Positions 4,481 through 7,217 of a stretch of 7,217 nucleotides of DNA are shown here, one piece after another. The notes under the pieces were generated by a model. The model was given only the letters and a program-made list of their open reading frames with translations. It ran no database searches and was not told where the DNA came from. A program made the translations under genes and the position numbers. This stretch comes from Actinomycetota bacterium (GTDB taxonomy: Bacteria; Actinomycetota; Thermoleophilia; Solirubrobacterales; Thermoleophilaceae), in NCBI GenBank assembly GCA_005883295.1, contig VAWV01000133.1, positions 469 to 7,685 of the forward strand, written 5' to 3'. Positions within the stretch are counted from its first letter, which is position 1, and every line of letters begins with the position of its first letter.

Positions 4481-6007
4481 ATGGAGATCTTTGTTGGAGC
4501 GGCAGTAGCGGCGGTGGTCTCGGCACTCGTCGTGGTGCTCATGGGCAGGACGCGCGTCGCGCATGCGGGCCCGCGCGTGGGCCCCGCGCCGTCGCCCGCG
4601 ACCCGAGCCGAGGTGAGCGCCGCAACCGCAACCACCACCCCGCCCGCGGGAGGCTCGCCAGCGCGCGCGCCGAAGTTGGCGATCGAGGACGAGCTGCGTG
4701 AACGGCGCGCCGAGATCGTGCGGATCGAGGAGCGCATCCTCAGCAAGGAGGAGAAGCTCGCCGTGCGGCTCGCCGAGCTCGAACGGCGCGAGACCTCCCT
4801 CGAGGACCGCCAGCGCAACCTCGACCGCGAGGCCGGGAAGCTGAAGGCGGCCAAGCAGGATCAGCTGCGGGAGCTCGAGCGCATCTCCGGGCTCTCCCCG
4901 GGTCAGGCGAGGCAGGTGCTCCTCCGCGAGCTCGAGGACGAGATCCGCCACGACAGCGCGCGCCTGGTGCGGCAGATCGAGGACGAGGCCCGCCGCGACG
5001 CCGACCGCCGCGCCCGCAGCATCCTCTCGACCGTCATGCAGCGCGTGGCCGGGGGCCATGCGGCGGAGACGACCGTGTCGGTCGTGCAGCTGGAGTCCGA
5101 CGACCTCAAGGGCCGGATCATCGGGCGTGAGGGGCGCAACATCCGGACGCTCGAGACCCTCACGGGGATCGACTTCATCATCGATGACACGCCCAGCGCG
5201 GTGATCCTGTCCGGGTTCGACGGCGTCCGCCGCGAGGTGGCGCGCCTCACGCTGGAGAAGCTCCTGCAGGACGGCCGGATCCACCCGGCCCGGATCGAGG
5301 AGTCCTACTACCAGACCCGCTCGGAGATCGAGAACCGGATCGCCGAGGTGGGGGAGCAGGCCGTGCTGGAGGCGAATGTCGGCTCGGTCCACCCCGAGCT
5401 GTCGAAGCTCCTGGGCCGGCTCCACTACCGCACGAGCTACGGCCAGAACGTGCTCGACCACTCCATCGAATGCGCGCGGCTGGCATCGCTCCTGGCCTCC
5501 GAGCTGGGCGCGAACGAGAAGACCGCGGCACGCGCCGCGCTGATGCACGACATCGGCAAGGCGGTGAGCCACGAGACCGAGGGTCCGCACGCGCTCGTCG
5601 GCGGCGAGATCGCCCGCCGCTACGGCGAGTCGGAGGCGGTGGCGCACGCGATGGAGGCCCACCACAACGAGGTGGAGCTCCGGACCGTGGAGGCCGTGGT
5701 GGTCCAGATCGTCGACTCGCTGTCGGGTGCTCGCCCGGGCGCGCGCGGCGAATCGCTCGAGCAGTACACCAAGCGACTGCGCGATCTCGAGAGCATCGCA
5801 ACGCGCCACGCGGGCGTGGAGAAGGTCTACGCCATGCAGGCGGGCCGGGAGATCCGCGTGATCGTCCACCCCGAGGAGGTCGACGACGACACGGCGGCGC
5901 TCCTGTCGCACCGCATCGCCAGGGACGTGGAGAAGGAGCTCGAGTACGCGGGTCAGATCAAGGTGACCGTGATCCGCGAGAGCCGCAACGTGGACTTCGC
6001 GAAGTAG
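4481..6007 (+). CDS. rny: Ribonuclease Y
   Basis: RNase Y is a membrane-anchored endoribonuclease that starts decay and processing of mRNAs. The 508-residue protein has the usual length and domain order. A single N-terminal membrane helix (about 2-22) is followed by an Ala/Pro/Thr-rich linker (about 25-65) and a long charged coiled coil (about 66-180). A KH RNA-binding domain holds GRIIGREGRNIR at 211-222. The HD phosphohydrolase domain has His327 (VLDHS) and the metal-binding His356-Asp357 in LMHDIGKAVSHE. The HH of EAHHNEVE and the GARPGARGESLEQY block come next, and the conserved end is GQIKVTVIRESRNVDFAK. The flexible linker between helix and coiled coil seems longer than in Firmicutes homologues. 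miaB follows after 33 nt. The long structured leader may allow post-transcriptional control. Confidence 0.97.
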   Translation: MEIFVGAAVAAVVSALVVVLMGRTRVAHAGPRVGPAPSPATRAEVSAATATTTPPAGGSPARAPKLAIEDELRERRAEIVRIEERILSKEEKLAVRLAELERRETSLEDRQRNLDREAGKLKAAKQDQLRELERISGLSPGQARQVLLRELEDEIRHDSARLVRQIEDEARRDADRRARSILSTVMQRVAGGHAAETTVSVVQLESDDLKGRIIGREGRNIRTLETLTGIDFIIDDTPSAVILSGFDGVRREVARLTLEKLLQDGRIHPARIEESYYQTRSEIENRIAEVGEQAVLEANVGSVHPELSKLLGRLHYRTSYGQNVLDHSIECARLASLLASELGANEKTAARAALMHDIGKAVSHETEGPHALVGGEIARRYGESEAVAHAMEAHHNEVELRTVEAVVVQIVDSLSGARPGARGESLEQYTKRLRDLESIATRHAGVEKVYAMQAGREIRVIVHPEEVDDDTAALLSHRIARDVEKELEYAGQIKVTVIRESRNVDFAK

Positions 6008-6023
6008 CGCGAGACCCCGCCGC

Positions 6024-6029
6024 TAGCCT
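6024..6029 (+). promoter_or_regulatory. possible -10 element just upstream of miaB
   Basis: TAGCCT lies 11 nt before the GTG of miaB, the same hexamer seen 9 nt before the glycosyltransferase ATG. No Shine-Dalgarno sequence is evident before the GTG. A promoter giving a nearly leaderless miaB mRNA is possible, besides co-transcription from rny. No clear -35 box is seen. Confidence 0.25.
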
Positions 6030-6040
6030 TCCGACGGGCC

Positions 6041-7217
6041 GTGAAGAGCTACCACGTCACCACCTTCGGGTGCCAGATGAACGAGCACGACTCGGAGCGC
6101 ATGAAGGGCATGCTCGAGTCGCTCGCCTACCGGGAGGCGGACGACCGCTCTGCGGCGGACGTGATCCTCTTCAACACCTGCTCGATCCGTGAGTCGGCCG
6201 ACAACCGGCTGCTCGGCCACCTCGGCGAGGCGAAGCGGCTCAAGTCCGAGGACCCCGAGCGGATCGTGGGCATCGGCGGCTGCTGGGCCCAGTCGCTCAA
6301 GGACGAGGTCTTCGAGCGCTTCCCGTTCGTGGACGTCGCCTTCGGGCCCGGTCAGGTGCCCAAGCTCGCGGAGTTCCTCACCAGCGACAGCCTCACCGCG
6401 CAGGGCTTCTTCGAGTTCGAGGGCTTCACGGGCCACCTGCCGTCCAAGCGGGAGCGCGAGTTCCAGGCCTGGGTCCAGATCTCGGTTGGCTGCAACTGCG
6501 CCTGCGCGTACTGCATAGTCCCCTCCACCCGCGGGCGTGAGGTGAGCCGTCCGGCCGCGGAGCTGGTGGATGAGGTCCGGCGTCTTGCGGACGACGGCGT
6601 GCGCGAGGTCACGCTGCTGGGACAGAACGTGAACTCGTACGGCCGCGACCTGCCAAAGGGCGAGAAGACGACCTTCGCGGAGCTCCTCGGCATGCTCGAC
6701 GCCGCGGAGGGGATCGAGCGGATCCGCTACACGAGCCCCCACCCCAAGGACATGCGCGAGGACGTCATCCGCGCCCACGTGGAGTTCCCCTCGGTCTGCG
6801 AGCACATCCACCTGCCGCTCCAGTCGGGGTCGAGCCGCATCCTCAAGGCCATGCGGCGGACCTACAACCGCGAGCGGTACCTGGACCGCGTCGCCCAGAT
6901 CCGCGAGCACGTGCCGGACGTGGCGCTCACGACCGACATCATCGTCGGCTTCCCCGGCGAGACCGACGATGACTTCCAAGAGACCCTCGAGGTCGTCGAG
7001 CGGGTGGGCTACGACTCCGCGTTCACGTTCATCTTCTCGCCGCGCCGGGGGACCCTCGCCGCCGAGTACCCCGACCAGGTGCCGCACGACGTGAAGCGGG
7101 CGCGGATGGAGCGGCTGGTGGAGGCCGTCCAGCGACGGGCGACGGAGCGGGCGCAGCGATTCGTGGGCCGTGAGATGGAGGTGCTCGTGGAGGGCGAGTC
7201 GCGGACCGACCCGGACA
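6041..7217 (+). CDS. miaB: tRNA-2-methylthio-N6-dimethylallyladenosine37 synthase MiaB (3' partial)
   Basis: MiaB is a radical-SAM methylthiotransferase that adds a methylthio group to N6-isopentenyl-A37 of tRNAs reading UNN codons. The frame runs from GTG 6041 to the right edge (392 full codons) with no stop. GTG 6041 is the only usual start after the in-frame rny stop. The N-terminal UPF0004 domain has the auxiliary-cluster cysteines Cys11 (TTFGCQMNEHDSE), Cys47 (FNTCSIRE) and Cys81 (GGCWAQ). The radical SAM motif CNCACAYC gives Cys151, Cys155 and Cys158, followed by IVPSTRGREVSRP. Further family blocks are LLGQNVNSYG, YTSPHPKDM, HLPLQSGSSRILKAMRRTY and TTDIIVGFPGETDDDF. The TRAM domain begins near residue 375 (FVGREMEVLVEG) and is cut. 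GCQMN and the overall match favour MiaB over RimO or MtaB. About 50-100 residues are missing. Confidence 0.96.
   Translation, partial: MKSYHVTTFGCQMNEHDSERMKGMLESLAYREADDRSAADVILFNTCSIRESADNRLLGHLGEAKRLKSEDPERIVGIGGCWAQSLKDEVFERFPFVDVAFGPGQVPKLAEFLTSDSLTAQGFFEFEGFTGHLPSKREREFQAWVQISVGCNCACAYCIVPSTRGREVSRPAAELVDEVRRLADDGVREVTLLGQNVNSYGRDLPKGEKTTFAELLGMLDAAEGIERIRYTSPHPKDMREDVIRAHVEFPSVCEHIHLPLQSGSSRILKAMRRTYNRERYLDRVAQIREHVPDVALTTDIIVGFPGETDDDFQETLEVVERVGYDSAFTFIFSPRRGTLAAEYPDQVPHDVKRARMERLVEAVQRRATERAQRFVGREMEVLVEGESRTDPD

Noticed and set aside
4417..4701. Possible 94-codon leader gene overlapping the rny start
   Set aside because: It runs out of frame through the rny coding sequence, has no ribosome binding site, and gives a compositionally biased product without similarity I recognise.
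4394..5911. Long minus-strand open frame (505 codons) opposite rny
   Set aside because: rny on the plus strand is unambiguous with KH and HD motifs. The antisense product is a Leu/Arg/Val/Asp-rich shadow typical of high-GC genes.
6023..7087. Minus-strand open frame (354 codons) opposite miaB
   Set aside because: The plus strand encodes MiaB with all cysteine motifs. The antisense frame shows no recognisable domain.
1..7217. Mobile elements, CRISPR arrays, phage or toxin-antitoxin systems, tRNA or rRNA genes
   Set aside because: Nothing was found: no transposase or integrase motifs, no regularly spaced repeats, no tRNA-like cloverleaf recognised, and the genes are ordinary chromosomal ones.

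Overview
The window is a high-GC chromosomal segment carrying five protein genes: a transporter, a membrane glycosyltransferase, and the housekeeping trio recA, rny and miaB. Very high G+C, GTG starts, a Gram-positive/actinobacterial-type LexA box before recA, an MptA/B-like mannosyltransferase and the presence of RNase Y together suggest an actinobacterium. A deep lineage such as Thermoleophilia (Solirubrobacterales/Gaiellales) fits best, because most Actinomycetia rely on RNase E/J instead. That placement is inferred from reading the proteins, not from a database search.

Region by region. (1) 1-1522, plus strand: the second half of an MMPL/RND transporter, cut by the left edge, with a C-terminal STAS domain fused through an Ala/Pro-rich linker. 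(2) 1527-2843, minus strand: a GT-C-fold, polyprenyl-phosphate-sugar-dependent glycosyltransferase that converges on the transporter with only 4 nt between the stop codons. (3) 2844-2985: a short divergent control region with a good LexA-type SOS box, a small inverted repeat and the recA ribosome binding site. (4) 2986-4101, plus strand: recA, complete. (5) 4102-4480: 379 nt without a gene, holding a weak terminator-like hairpin behind recA, tandem TTGACG promoter candidates with a GGGATAAG direct repeat, and a GC-rich structured leader ahead of rny. (6) 4481-6007, plus strand: rny (RNase Y), complete. (7) 6041-7217, plus strand: miaB, starting at GTG and cut by the right edge inside its C-terminal TRAM domain.

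Functionally, recA serves recombination and the SOS response, rny mRNA turnover at the membrane, and miaB tRNA A37 methylthiolation. rny and miaB are 33 nt apart and probably co-transcribed. recA is probably separately transcribed under LexA control. The two membrane proteins on the left point to envelope glycan or lipid handling, but nothing in the sequence ties them to the recA side. I see no mobile element, CRISPR array, tRNA or rRNA. There is no clear undescribed multi-gene system here; the least ordinary items are the MMPL-STAS fusion, the structured rny leader, and the 8-bp tandem duplication at the convergent stop codons.
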